Part shown: piece after piece, positions 33,167-42,019 of the stretch
How positions within the stretch are numbered: the first letter of the stretch is position 1
How the letters are laid out: every line of letters begins with the position of its first letter
Source: Streptococcaceae bacterium
Lineage (GTDB): Bacteria > Bacillota > Bacilli > Lactobacillales > Streptococcaceae
Length of the DNA stretch: 43,100 nt
Assembly (NCBI GenBank): GCA_022484805.1
Contig: JAKVKP010000021.1
Coordinates: forward strand, 1 to 43,100
Reading direction: 5' to 3'
Notes under the pieces: model-generated
Database searches by the model: none
Seen by the model: only the letters and a program-made list of their open reading frames with translations
What the model was told of the DNA's origin: nothing
Translations under genes and position numbers: made by a program

Positions 33167-34405
33167 TTACCTCTTATCAATAATATATTTCCGCTGATTA
33201 CCATGACCATTTTTTGTTATTTTAACTTTTTTACTTTTAAGCTTGAAAGTTTTATCCTTTACAAACCAGATGTAGCCAAATACTTTTGGAAACTGAATAG
33301 ATGAATCACTTGGACTGGCAAAATATTTGCCACCTGGAAGCTCGTTAAAGATTACATAGCCATCCTGATTGCTTTTTGCAGTCTTTATAGTACCATCATC
33401 ATTTCTGATTAGCTGCCCCTTACGATCATTCAAAACAAATAAAACATCTGATAAAGGTTTATCTTGTTTCGTAATATAAAAAACAAAATCATAATTATGT
33501 TTGATGGATTGATAGTAAACAAATTTTCGCCAAATCCAATAAATAATCACAATAAAAAATAGGGGAATGATGATTGCAAAAATTAACATACGATAAAAAT
33601 GGTAATCCTTAGCTTGATTAATTTGCTTTTCCATCTTAGCTTCGGTATATGGTACCCGCACTCCAGTTACTAATAGTCGATGGGTATTTATCATATAAGG
33701 TGTACAGGTTAATAATGTAACTAAATCTTTGGATTCATCAATTTTTAGATCATCAAGATGAGTTGGCAATACCGTTTTAAAGCTTTCAATTCGATAAGCC
33801 AATTTTTCACCTGAAACTTCAATATAAAACAGGTCCCCTTTTTTAAGCTTTTCTAAATCCGTAAATAATTTTTTTTCTGGCAAACCACTATGACCAGTAA
33901 TTACAGAGTGTGTTCCTAAACCACCAATCGGAAAAGAGGTTCCCTGCAAAACAGTTGCACCCTTGTCCAATAGAGCGTCATTTGTTTCATCAAAAATCGG
34001 CAGACTAACGTGAATTGCAGGAATAAAAATTGCACCAATTGTATGTGATTTAAAATAGGATTTAGTCGGAGATTTAGTGTCCTTTACTGCCTCATCGAAA
34101 GGATCTGCCACTAAGCCCATTCCAGGGATATTCGTCAATTGATTATTAGCCAATAGTTTGTTATTTTCAGCTGTCATTTTTGCAAGCTTTTCTTTTTGCT
34201 GTTTTTGATTAGCCGCTTGCATCTCCTTTTGGTAATTATCAATTACCAATTGATCATGAAAATTATTAATCGCATCAGCAACAAAGGGATATGAAAAAAC
34301 GATGGCCCCCGAAATAAATAATAAAATCATCAAGCATTTTAAAATCAGGTTAATTCGTTCATTTTTCAATTTTTCTCGACGTAGGTTCGTTTCATTTTTC
34401 ACCAT
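33167..34405 (-). CDS. srtC: Class C (pilin-polymerising) sortase with prealbumin-like C-terminal tail
   Basis: A 412-aa pilus sortase. N-terminal helix 20-42, lid ADPFDE (D101-F103), catalytic H172 (TGHSG), C234 (TLLTCTPY) and R243. The second membrane helix is at 271-292. The remaining 120 residues contain DKPLSDVLFVLNDRKGQL and DGYVIFNELPGGKYFA, which look like an SpaA/CnaB-type beta sandwich. By topology this part would be in the cytoplasm. The other sortase has a similar but shorter tail. Two different SrtC enzymes in one operon suggest separate roles for shaft and minor pilins. Confidence 0.88.
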   Translation of the reverse strand: MVKNETNLRREKLKNERINLILKCLMILLFISGAIVFSYPFVADAINNFHDQLVIDNYQKEMQAANQKQQKEKLAKMTAENNKLLANNQLTNIPGMGLVADPFDEAVKDTKSPTKSYFKSHTIGAIFIPAIHVSLPIFDETNDALLDKGATVLQGTSFPIGGLGTHSVITGHSGLPEKKLFTDLEKLKKGDLFYIEVSGEKLAYRIESFKTVLPTHLDDLKIDESKDLVTLLTCTPYMINTHRLLVTGVRVPYTEAKMEKQINQAKDYHFYRMLIFAIIIPLFFIVIIYWIWRKFVYYQSIKHNYDFVFYITKQDKPLSDVLFVLNDRKGQLIRNDDGTIKTAKSNQDGYVIFNELPGGKYFASPSDSSIQFPKVFGYIWFVKDKTFKLKSKKVKITKNGHGNQRKYIIDKR

Positions 34406-34441
34406 TCATAACCGCCTTACCAGATTTAAGCATAACCAACA

Positions 34442-34464
34442 AGGCTGGGATTATCTCCCAGCCT
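34442..34464 (-). other. Intercistronic hairpin between backbone pilin and sortases
   Basis: AGGCTGGGA pairs perfectly with TCCCAGCCT around a 5-nt loop. No T-run follows on the minus strand. Placed between pilin and sortase genes, it may stabilise the pilin mRNA end or reduce sortase expression. Confidence 0.55.
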
Positions 34465-34511
34465 CAATCTAATTTATTCTTTTAAATCAGTTAATTCATC
34501 ACAGAATTTAA

Positions 34512-36011
34512 TTATACTTCAGCCTGTTCTCTTGATTTTTTAAACCAGATATAAGCACCAACCATCATCCCTGCACCAATAATTAGGAAGGCATAGATAC
34601 CTGAGCCACCAGTTGACGGTAATAAGCCTTTCGGTGTGTTTTTCACTTCTAATTCAGAGGTTGCATATTTACCGTGCTCAACTGTAAATTCGATTGTACC
34701 GTCTTTCAAAATTACGTAATCGTCAGAAGGTGTTTTTGTTTCGTTTAAAACATAGCTTCCATTCACTAAGCCAATCACCTTGATTGAACCATTATCGTCA
34801 GAAACAACCTTAGTTGCAGCATCTTTAGTATCAACCCATTTAGAGAAAACATATTCATTATTAGCATTCGTTGTGAATACTGCAAATTTAGATTGATCAC
34901 TATTCGCAACAACAAATTCAGCACCCTTTAGAGTTTTACCAGTTTGAGCATCTTTTTTAACAAATTGGTAACCACCAGTTCCAACTGGTTTAGGCGGTGT
35001 GATTTCTTGTTCAGGTGTATTATTGATTTGCACACTAGCTTTGTTATTTTGTAATTGATCTGGATCAACTTCAGCAGTCAATTTCATATCATAAGTTAAT
35101 TGTAATTTTTGACCTGCTAATGCCTTAACCTTATCACTCGTTAAGTTCAATTCGACCGTAAAACCACCATTTGCATAAATAATCGTGTAATCAGTTCCTT
35201 CAACTAAATCGCCAACCTTTACAGTACCATCTACTAATGCCAAGCCATCAGAAGGCTTATCATGAACTTTAAAGCTTTGAACAGCATTGGCATCACCGAT
35301 ATTAGCAGGGATGTTAACTGTTAATTTGTAATTTAGTGTATCGCCAGTTGTTACATTTGCAAATTCTTGACCATCAATCGTCACATTTGAGAAATCACCT
35401 GCATTACTAAATTCCTTAGTATCTTCAGCTGTTTCGTTTTTAGGATATAATTGGATATCTGAATTAATCACATCCGTTGGATTTTGATTTGCATCTAATT
35501 TGTAAATTGGCATTGCTAATACAATTGGCACTGAACGTTTGGTAACTGTAATATTATCAGGCGTTTTAGTTTCAATAAATAAATAAACATTATATTGACC
35601 TGCATCATTTTTAACTGGTAAATTACCAAATGTTGCTTGACCTTGTCCAGCTGTTACTTGCGCAGCAACCTTGGTTGCATAAGCTGGCGCAACTGCTTCT
35701 GCATCAGCTTGAATCGCAGCAATCGCTGTTTTTTGATCACTATTTTGAATTAATTCATAATATTTTTCTGTAACATTATAAACCGTAAATTCGGAACCGT
35801 TTAAAGGATCACCACCAAAATCCATTGTTTCACCTGTATTTTGAATATCTGATGGTGTTTTACCTTCATCCCAAATACGCTTGTTAATTGTGACATTCAC
35901 ATTCTCTGTCGTAATATCATCAGCAGCAAATACAGCTTTCACTGGGACAACAAAGACCGCTAACAATGTTAGAACTGCAATCACAGCCTGCAACAAACTT
36001 TTCTTTTTCAT
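34512..36011 (-). CDS. Pilus backbone (major) pilin, LPxTG-anchored
   Basis: A 499-aa surface protein. Sec signal peptide ending VFAADD (about residue 31), pilin motif lysine in DIQLYPKNE (about K191, the residue joined to the next subunit), Cna-B type domains with an E-box-like YVLNETKTP, and the sorting signal LPSTG (464-468) with a hydrophobic helix and basic tail. The IQLYPKN motif and size fit an Ebp/Spa-type shaft subunit. The start at 36011 follows GGAGG; the in-frame TTG at 36023 is less likely. It is transcribed between the tip/basal gene and the two sortases. Confidence 0.9.
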   Translation of the reverse strand: MKKKSLLQAVIAVLTLLAVFVVPVKAVFAADDITTENVNVTINKRIWDEGKTPSDIQNTGETMDFGGDPLNGSEFTVYNVTEKYYELIQNSDQKTAIAAIQADAEAVAPAYATKVAAQVTAGQGQATFGNLPVKNDAGQYNVYLFIETKTPDNITVTKRSVPIVLAMPIYKLDANQNPTDVINSDIQLYPKNETAEDTKEFSNAGDFSNVTIDGQEFANVTTGDTLNYKLTVNIPANIGDANAVQSFKVHDKPSDGLALVDGTVKVGDLVEGTDYTIIYANGGFTVELNLTSDKVKALAGQKLQLTYDMKLTAEVDPDQLQNNKASVQINNTPEQEITPPKPVGTGGYQFVKKDAQTGKTLKGAEFVVANSDQSKFAVFTTNANNEYVFSKWVDTKDAATKVVSDDNGSIKVIGLVNGSYVLNETKTPSDDYVILKDGTIEFTVEHGKYATSELEVKNTPKGLLPSTGGSGIYAFLIIGAGMMVGAYIWFKKSREQAEV

Positions 36012-36078
36012 ATTTTCCTCCAATTAATCTAATTCATTATCCAAGTATCAAAGTAAAATTTTATCTTTTAAAGCAAAA

Positions 36079-39000
36079 TCACTTTGCTTTTTTTCGCCAA
36101 AGTAAGAGGGCCATTAAAATAACAAGAACACCCAAGCCTACCATCGCTGTTTTTGCTTCGCCTGTTTGTGGTAAACGAGGCTTGTTTGGCTTAGTCGGGG
36201 GGGTTGTGGAACTTGGTGGCGTCACCTGTTTAACGGCCGTATTCTTCGGATACAAATTAATTGTATCTAAATATGTGCCTTGATTTGTTGGATTTTCAAC
36301 TGGTAAAATGGCCAACATTGGTGTCGCAGTCATCTCAACTTGATTCTCAGCTGATTGACTTAATTTTGTTTCAATCAATAAATAAGCACTACTTTCCGAG
36401 CTTGGATTAACTGTTAGCTCGGCAACACCATCTTCACCATTCACGGTCTTCGTCACAATTTCTTGAATCAATGAATGATAGGGAGCGATTTCTGATAGCA
36501 GTGTCGTTTTATCTGTATTAGTGACCTTTTCTAACAGCTCCTCCTGTGACATTTTTCCGAGATTATCTGCTACGTACTGAGTTGCGTCATAAACCTCAAA
36601 AGTAACCCCATTTAAACCGTAGGTCAGACTGTCATCAACTAAAGCTTTAGTAGCCTCATCACTAGAATCAATCACTAAACCATTATTTTGAACTGTTTTT
36701 AATTGATTGCTATCTTTATAAACACGCTTATGTAAAATAAAAGTAACAGGATTAGTATCAGCCAAAGCAGCTATGGGTCTAAATAGACTCACACTGATTG
36801 GTAAAACAAGTAAAATAATTGTCAATCGGCTCAATAGTCGATTAAACTTTTTCAGACTCGTCTTTTTTTTAGCTTGCCTATTTCGGTACCAATAGTAGCC
36901 ACCGATAATCGACATTAACATAATCAAAATAAAACTAATTAGCCAGTAGCCCGTTCGACCTGAGCCACCAGTGGCTGGCAAAAGACCTTTTTCTTGATTA
37001 TCTACAGTAAGCTTAATTGTATGATTTTCTACCTTAACCGATTCATCATCAACTTTAACACTGCCGTCCGTCAATATTTCAAGCTGTATCGACTGTTTCA
37101 AAATAGCATAGCCATCTGGCGCTTTAACCTCGGTCAAGGTATATTTACCAGACTTCAAATCACTAAAAGTGAAAACTGAGCCTTCCGAGTCTACAATACC
37201 CGATATTTCCGTACCACTATCATCAGTTAGTTTAAAGCTAGCACCTGTCAATTTCTTGCCTGAACCATTTTCTTTGGTTACCTCTAGTTGTAATGGTATA
37301 AATTGCTTCACATTTTTAAAAGTGGTTTCATCAATTTGTGTACTATCATAGCCATCCACCTTGATTTCATTTGAAACCTTATAATTGAAGGCAACGCCCT
37401 GCGCATTATATTTTGGTAACCATAAATTTGTAGCACCATTTTCTTCGGTAGTCAGCTGATTGGTTGTTTTATTCCACGTATCCTGATCTTGACTGCCCTC
37501 AACCTTGACATAGCCTTTTTGCCAGGCATTAGCAACAGTTGTCTGACTCCTAGTCACCTCATAGGTAACGCTAGCTGGGCGATTCGTCTTATCCCCATCA
37601 TATTCTTCCCAGACTTTTTTAAAATCTAATTGAATTCCTTCTCCTTTTGCCGAAGGTACACCAAAATCAACCTTATTCTCTGAATCGTCACCTTTTGGTG
37701 TTAAAGTCGTTTGACCATTCATTTGGTACCATTTATTCGGTACAAAATCACTTGTTTCAGTATTTAATCTAACTTGGTAATGCAACTGAATTTCTTGACC
37801 CTTACCAAGATTTAAGCTTGAAACATCTAATTGATTATTTGCAATTGTTGCCGTCGGTAATTTTGTAACTGCCGTAGTTCCCACGCTTTTTACATCAGCT
37901 GTTGTGCCATTGTAATTAAACTGTGAACCAATTGGATCAGAAATACTACCATCAACAATTGTATTAAATGAGCTCGCAACATTTTTAGCTTGTTCCTCAA
38001 GATAATTCTGCACAGCGGAAGCAGAGTTTGCGTCTTGATATAATCCTGATGAGGCAAGGAGACTCATTCTTGAGCGAACCTCATTTTGCGAAAGATAACT
38101 CAAATCGTTACCGAGTTGAATTCCTAAAGCATGAAGTTCAATACCTTTATCCTTGCTAATCTTCGCTTCACCAAGTGTCGCTGGCCAAGTATCGCGTATT
38201 GTGTTTCTTGAAGAATCGTTATATGAGCTCCTTAATTGAGAAGTATTACCAGGTTCATCTCTGGAACTACTAAAAGTATTACCATACAAAGTACCATCTA
38301 CCACAGACGACGTGCTAACCTTATAGCTAAAGGTTGGTACCCCATCCGTCAACAGAATCATCATTTTTTGATTACCACTGGTATCATTTTGCAACATTTC
38401 TGTACCTGTACGAATACCAAGTTGAGTAAATGTTCCACCTGTAAACTCATTGTTTAACAAATTATTGATTTTAGTGAGATGCGCCTGATCATCAGCTGCA
38501 CCAATATTTTCTGATAATATACCTGAAGTACTGATATAACCTGGACTTGAATATCCGACGACTCCAACGTTAACATACTTTCCTATTCCAGCATCATTAA
38601 TTGTTTGTAGGAAATTCTTAACGCCTTGCCTCACAGCACCGACACGGTCACTACCACCATTTATTGATGCATTCATCGATCCAGACATATCAACTACCAA
38701 TACAATATCAATTGGTTTAATATCTTTTTGTTCATTACCACGAACATTCAAATAAACATCATACAACCCAGGTGTACTAGTTTCTTTTGCATATTTGCGA
38801 ATTGCAAACTCCGCATCACTACCTGTACCACCATATTCAATATATGATTGGGTTAAATTAGTTGGATTACCGTCCCAAGAGGTGACACCGTCCCATTGAC
38901 TAGAGGCATTGCTATTTCCCTGATGGTTTAATACAGTTGTATTTCCATTTGGTATCCAGCTATTGGTCGGGAAAATACCATTTGAATCATTGGTATATTG

Positions 39001-39702
39001 CGGTGAAATATTAGTGTAATTTTGTGAAGCAGCCAGTGTACTTCGTGTAGCAAAATTTGCTGCACCAACTGTAGCTGTCGTAGCTTCCTCTGAAGCTTGT
39101 TCATCAGTAGTTGTCTCTTCTGATGAATTGACATTTTCATCAGCACCATTTGAACTGGAAGAAACAGTTGTTTGCTCATCTGTCGAATCCGTTGGCGTTA
39201 CATTTTCAGATGCCAATAATTCATAAGTTTTACCGATATCTGAAGTCAGAATATCCTGATTAACACTATGCTGATTCGAATCAGTCAATTGTTCATCTGC
39301 CTGGATATTCAATAATATCTTCGAAACAGTTTTCGCTGTTGTTACAGTAACTGTCCCCTCATCACTTGAATGAAACGTTCCAATTAACCAATTATCGTCA
39401 TCTAATTGCCAATTTTTCTCGGGCGTAACTGGAATATTTTGCTTTTCCGCATTCAAAAATTGAAATTTCAATCGTTTTGCTTCATTATCCTCATTTGTAT
39501 GATATTGATAATGAATTTCCCAAATATTGTTTTCTTGCGATGAAGTTACTTTTGAGGTCACTACTAAGTCATCCTGATTGATTAATTCCGTTTCAACGGC
39601 TTCTAACGAATCAGCTATTGCAGTATAGCCTTGAATGACATTCGGTAGTAAACCCAAAACTAGCACAAAAAAACTAAGCCACACGGCCCATTTCTTTTTC
39701 AT
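36079..39702 (-). CDS. Tip pilin fused in frame to a basal pilin (two LPxTG signals)
   Basis: One 1207-aa open frame holds two complete pilins. Residues 1-949 are a tip pilin: signal peptide, von Willebrand A domain with MIDAS motif DMSGS near residue 336, a Cna-B domain with E-box YTLTEVKAPDGY (854-865), LPATG at 908-912, a membrane helix and a basic tail. Residues 950-1207 start with a second signal peptide (KKFNRLLSRLTIILLVL), carry a pilin motif INLYPKN and end with LPQTG at 1177-1181. The join contains eight A in a row at 36863-36870. One A fewer would end the first protein as ...KKRRV-stop at the TGA overlapping a CTG for the second. The ribosome site AAAGGAG precedes the first ATG. Confidence 0.85.
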   Translation of the reverse strand: MKKKWAVWLSFFVLVLGLLPNVIQGYTAIADSLEAVETELINQDDLVVTSKVTSSQENNIWEIHYQYHTNEDNEAKRLKFQFLNAEKQNIPVTPEKNWQLDDDNWLIGTFHSSDEGTVTVTTAKTVSKILLNIQADEQLTDSNQHSVNQDILTSDIGKTYELLASENVTPTDSTDEQTTVSSSSNGADENVNSSEETTTDEQASEEATTATVGAANFATRSTLAASQNYTNISPQYTNDSNGIFPTNSWIPNGNTTVLNHQGNSNASSQWDGVTSWDGNPTNLTQSYIEYGGTGSDAEFAIRKYAKETSTPGLYDVYLNVRGNEQKDIKPIDIVLVVDMSGSMNASINGGSDRVGAVRQGVKNFLQTINDAGIGKYVNVGVVGYSSPGYISTSGILSENIGAADDQAHLTKINNLLNNEFTGGTFTQLGIRTGTEMLQNDTSGNQKMMILLTDGVPTFSYKVSTSSVVDGTLYGNTFSSSRDEPGNTSQLRSSYNDSSRNTIRDTWPATLGEAKISKDKGIELHALGIQLGNDLSYLSQNEVRSRMSLLASSGLYQDANSASAVQNYLEEQAKNVASSFNTIVDGSISDPIGSQFNYNGTTADVKSVGTTAVTKLPTATIANNQLDVSSLNLGKGQEIQLHYQVRLNTETSDFVPNKWYQMNGQTTLTPKGDDSENKVDFGVPSAKGEGIQLDFKKVWEEYDGDKTNRPASVTYEVTRSQTTVANAWQKGYVKVEGSQDQDTWNKTTNQLTTEENGATNLWLPKYNAQGVAFNYKVSNEIKVDGYDSTQIDETTFKNVKQFIPLQLEVTKENGSGKKLTGASFKLTDDSGTEISGIVDSEGSVFTFSDLKSGKYTLTEVKAPDGYAILKQSIQLEILTDGSVKVDDESVKVENHTIKLTVDNQEKGLLPATGGSGRTGYWLISFILIMLMSIIGGYYWYRNRQAKKKTSLKKFNRLLSRLTIILLVLPISVSLFRPIAALADTNPVTFILHKRVYKDSNQLKTVQNNGLVIDSSDEATKALVDDSLTYGLNGVTFEVYDATQYVADNLGKMSQEELLEKVTNTDKTTLLSEIAPYHSLIQEIVTKTVNGEDGVAELTVNPSSESSAYLLIETKLSQSAENQVEMTATPMLAILPVENPTNQGTYLDTINLYPKNTAVKQVTPPSSTTPPTKPNKPRLPQTGEAKTAMVGLGVLVILMALLLWRKKAK

Positions 39703-40005
39703 GGTTCAACTCCTTTCTTCAATTGTTGAAAAAAATTAATAAACAATCTTTTCTGAGTTGATTGCGTAATCATTATTTATCAACATTTAAATTGATGATT
39801 TTAAAATTAATCTAAATTCAACAATTTAATTAATAAAAAAGAAGTAAAATCAGATAATTAGGCTAGAATTATAAACGACATCTATTATTAAGTTTATTTC
39901 AATATTTTTGAAATGTTTTTGATGTATAATTAACATCTCAGTAAGCCCAAGGCTTGCCTTGATTAATAATGTTTGTTATTTATATAAAACAATCTAATTT
40001 TACTT
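39703..40005 (-). promoter_or_regulatory. Leader region of the pilus operon
   Basis: About 300 bp with no open frame. It contains a palindrome CAAGGC-TT-GCCTTG (39948-39961) and TTCAA-TTG-TTGAA near the ribosome site (about 39718-39730), both possible protein or RNA structural elements. A TATAAT-like -10 stands near 39870 without a good -35. The strongest promoter lies beyond, inside the invertible segment. Confidence 0.4.
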
Positions 40006-40032
40006 TTTCTTAGAATATTTAATTCTAAGAAA
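40006..40032. repeat. Recombination core-like site 1 (left inverted repeat)
   Basis: TTTCTTAGAAT, centre ATTTA, ATTCTAAGAAA: two 11-bp inverted arms around a 5-bp centre, the layout of a tyrosine recombinase core site. It matches site 2 (41435-41461) at 25 of 27 positions in inverted orientation, including the centre (ATTTA against TAAAT). Confidence 0.7.
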
Positions 40033-40057
40033 CTCGTTTAACGCAATCAACACTATT

Positions 40058-40086
40058 ATATTACTAGATTTTTTTAATTTTTGCAA
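40058..40086 (-). promoter_or_regulatory. Promoter inside the invertible segment, facing the pilus operon
   Basis: Minus-strand -35 TTGCAA (40081-40086), 17-bp spacer and -10 TAATAT (40058-40063). Transcription would start near 40051, cross site 1 and enter the pilus leader. Inversion between the two sites would turn it away from the pilus genes. Confidence 0.55.
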
Positions 40087-40182
40087 TAACAATTATTTTA
40101 TACACTTAATAACATAAAATGAGTGTTTTTAATCAATATTAGTAAGATAAAAAAACAAATAAGTTTATTTTTTTGAATATAA

Positions 40183-40202
40183 ACCGTCAAGGGCGCCGTC
40201 AA
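40183..40202 (+). repeat. Paired CCGTCAA repeats before the recombinase gene (arm-type site candidate)
   Basis: CCGTCAA at 40184-40190 and 40196-40202, 12 bp apart and in the same orientation. A second pair lies after the gene. They are likely bound by the N-terminal domain of the recombinase. Confidence 0.5.
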
Positions 40203-40232
40203 AAAATAATTATAGGAGAGGGATAAGAAAAC

Positions 40233-41372
40233 ATGAGCAAACGTGGAGAAAATATTTATAAACGAAAAGATGGTCGATGGGAGGGACGTTATATTAAAGG
40301 ACGGAAAATGGATGGCAGAATTCATTATGGCTATGTTTATGGTAAAACCTATAAATCAACTCGAACTAGCTTGATTGAAATGAAATATTTATATCAATTC
40401 AATAACCGAGATGAATTAATTTATTCAGGAGATGTCAGACAATGGCTTTCACACTGGCTAAATACAGAAATAAAAAGAAGAGTAAAAATTTCATCGTATG
40501 CGAGTTATCAGTATAAGATTGATCACTATATCCTGCCAGTGCTTGGTGATTGTCCATTAGCAAGCTTGAATTCAGAGAGAATACAGCAGTTTATTGATGA
40601 TATGGAAAGTCAATATTTATCAGTCAATACAATTAAGACAGTGATTTCGATTTTTAAGCAGGGTATTAATGCTGCAATTAAGCTAAGACTACTAATGGAT
40701 GATCCGTTTATCAATATCCACCTACCATCATTACAAAAAAATAAAGTTAATGCATTATCGCTAGAAATGCAAAGGAAGGTTGAACAGAGTGCAAAAGAGA
40801 ATCCCAAAGGAGTACCGATTCTTTTAGCCTTGTATACTGGCATGAGGATTGGTGAAATTTCAGCTTTGCAGTGGTCCGATATTGATTTTGAAAGGGAATT
40901 GATTATGGTTAAGCATACTTATCAAAGAATGCCGTTGGGTGAAGGAGCAAAGAAAACCAAGCTCGCGTTAAGTAAAGCAAAATCAGTCAGCTCTGAGCGC
41001 ATGATTCCACTTGGAAAAATTACTCGGGAAATATTATTAAATTTGAGAAACGAGAACATCGAATCTAAATTTGTATTTGAAAACAATGGCCATCCAATTG
41101 AACCTAGATTACTAAATTACCATTTTAAAAAAATAATGGTTGAAACTGGGTTACACGATATTCATTTTCATCAATTGAGACATACTTTTGCAACCCGATG
41201 TCTGGAGGCGCAAGAAAATATTGCAGTTATCTCTGCGATATTAGGTCATAAATCAGTGAAAACAACATTAGATATATATACAGATGCATTAACCTTTCAA
41301 AAGCGAATGATGATTCAAAAGATGGAAAGTAATCAAAACAAAGATAAGATATTATCAACGAAAATAAATTAA
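40233..41372 (+). CDS. Tyrosine recombinase (integrase) with AP2-like arm-binding domain
   Basis: A 379-aa recombinase of the phage/Tn916 integrase type. The N-terminal basic domain (GENIYKRKDGRWEGRYIKGR) is the arm-DNA-binding fold. A SAM-like core-binding domain follows (about 65-160), then the catalytic domain with all expected residues: R205 (TGMRIGE), K250, H313-x-x-R316 (HQLRH), H339 (LGHKS) and Y349 (DIYTDA). No excisionase, relaxase or other mobile-element gene accompanies it. Inverted core-like sites flank it, which points to a DNA inversion role. The start has AGGAGAGGG upstream. Confidence 0.88.
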   Translation: MSKRGENIYKRKDGRWEGRYIKGRKMDGRIHYGYVYGKTYKSTRTSLIEMKYLYQFNNRDELIYSGDVRQWLSHWLNTEIKRRVKISSYASYQYKIDHYILPVLGDCPLASLNSERIQQFIDDMESQYLSVNTIKTVISIFKQGINAAIKLRLLMDDPFINIHLPSLQKNKVNALSLEMQRKVEQSAKENPKGVPILLALYTGMRIGEISALQWSDIDFERELIMVKHTYQRMPLGEGAKKTKLALSKAKSVSSERMIPLGKITREILLNLRNENIESKFVFENNGHPIEPRLLNYHFKKIMVETGLHDIHFHQLRHTFATRCLEAQENIAVISAILGHKSVKTTLDIYTDALTFQKRMMIQKMESNQNKDKILSTKIN

Positions 41373-41374
41373 AA

Positions 41375-41394
41375 ACCGTCAATAAACCGTCAAT
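41375..41394 (+). repeat. Paired CCGTCAA repeats after the recombinase gene (arm-type site candidate)
   Basis: CCGTCAAT occurs at 41376 and 41387, 11 bp apart, in the same orientation as the upstream pair. The first copy begins just after the stop codon. Confidence 0.5.
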
Positions 41395-41434
41395 ATTTTG
41401 GATAATTACTTTATTAATAATGTATTTTTGGTAT

Positions 41435-41461
41435 TTTCTTAGAATTAAATATTCAATGAAA
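41435..41461. repeat. Recombination core-like site 2 (right inverted repeat)
   Basis: TTTCTTAGAAT, centre TAAAT, ATTCAATGAAA. The left arm and centre are the exact complement of site 1; the right arm matches 9 of 11. The first 20 bp form a perfect inverted copy of 40013-40032. Confidence 0.7.
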
Positions 41462-41584
41462 AATTATTCTTTTATAATTATTATTGATGATAATATTGAA
41501 AATAACATTATCATATAAAATAAGCTAATGTTATAATAATCATTGTAATTATCGATTTTCACATTGAAATCTCTTTATAAAATA

Positions 41585-41612
41585 AAAAGCCCTTACCAAG
41601 TGGTAAGGGCTT
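41585..41612. terminator. Terminator beyond the invertible segment
   Basis: AAAGCCCTTACC pairs with GGTAAGGGCTTT. The minus strand has a following TTTTTATTTT, so it ends the transcript of the 41621 gene. It would also face a promoter turned rightward by inversion. Confidence 0.65.
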
Positions 41613-41620
41613 TACTCATT

Positions 41621-42019
41621 TCAAAATGATGATTTAACGAGATGATAAACTTCAAAAAGTAGTAGCTCCATTTTAGAAATATTAGCTTCATTCTCTGGAG
41701 CTTCACTAACCATTTTAAATGCTTGGTTAAATAACTCATCTGCATCTTGACTATTTTTTGCATCTGGAATCTGAAAAATAGTATGAAAAATTGTGCTTAA
41801 TTGCTCTTCATCCAGCTGCGTATTTTTTTTTATAAATATCAAATATTCTAGATAATTAAATTTTTCAATCTTGTTTTGCACCTCAAGGTGCCTAGATAGA
41901 GCGATAGATTGAGTCTCTTGATTAAGATATCGTGAATCTGGAAAATTTTCACTAAAGATATCGCCTAGTCTAATTATTGAGCCCTTTGAGCTACCACTTA
42001 AGAATTCATAACCAATCAT
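41621..42019 (-). CDS. Hypothetical protein next to the recombinase switch
   Basis: A 132-aa soluble, mainly helical acidic protein of no family I recognise. No signal peptide or membrane segment. It has its own promoter (extended -10 TGCTATAAT near 42065) and terminator, and GGAGTG before the ATG. It sits between the recombinase segment and LXG-accessory-like genes. An orphan immunity protein for a type VII toxin is one possibility, but nothing in the sequence shows this. Confidence 0.6.
   Translation of the reverse strand: MIGYEFLSGSSKGSIIRLGDIFSENFPDSRYLNQETQSIALSRHLEVQNKIEKFNYLEYLIFIKKNTQLDEEQLSTIFHTIFQIPDAKNSQDADELFNQAFKMVSEAPENEANISKMELLLFEVYHLVKSSF

Noticed and set aside
40006..40032. 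Site 1 palindrome as an ordinary terminator
   Set aside because: It is AT-rich with no clear T-run after it, and a second near-identical 27-bp copy in inverted orientation flanks the recombinase. A recombination site explains both copies better, though a minor terminator effect is possible.
40013..41454. The 20-bp repeats as attL/attR of an integrated element
   Set aside because: attL and attR should be direct repeats; these are inverted, and only the recombinase gene lies between them with no other mobile genes.
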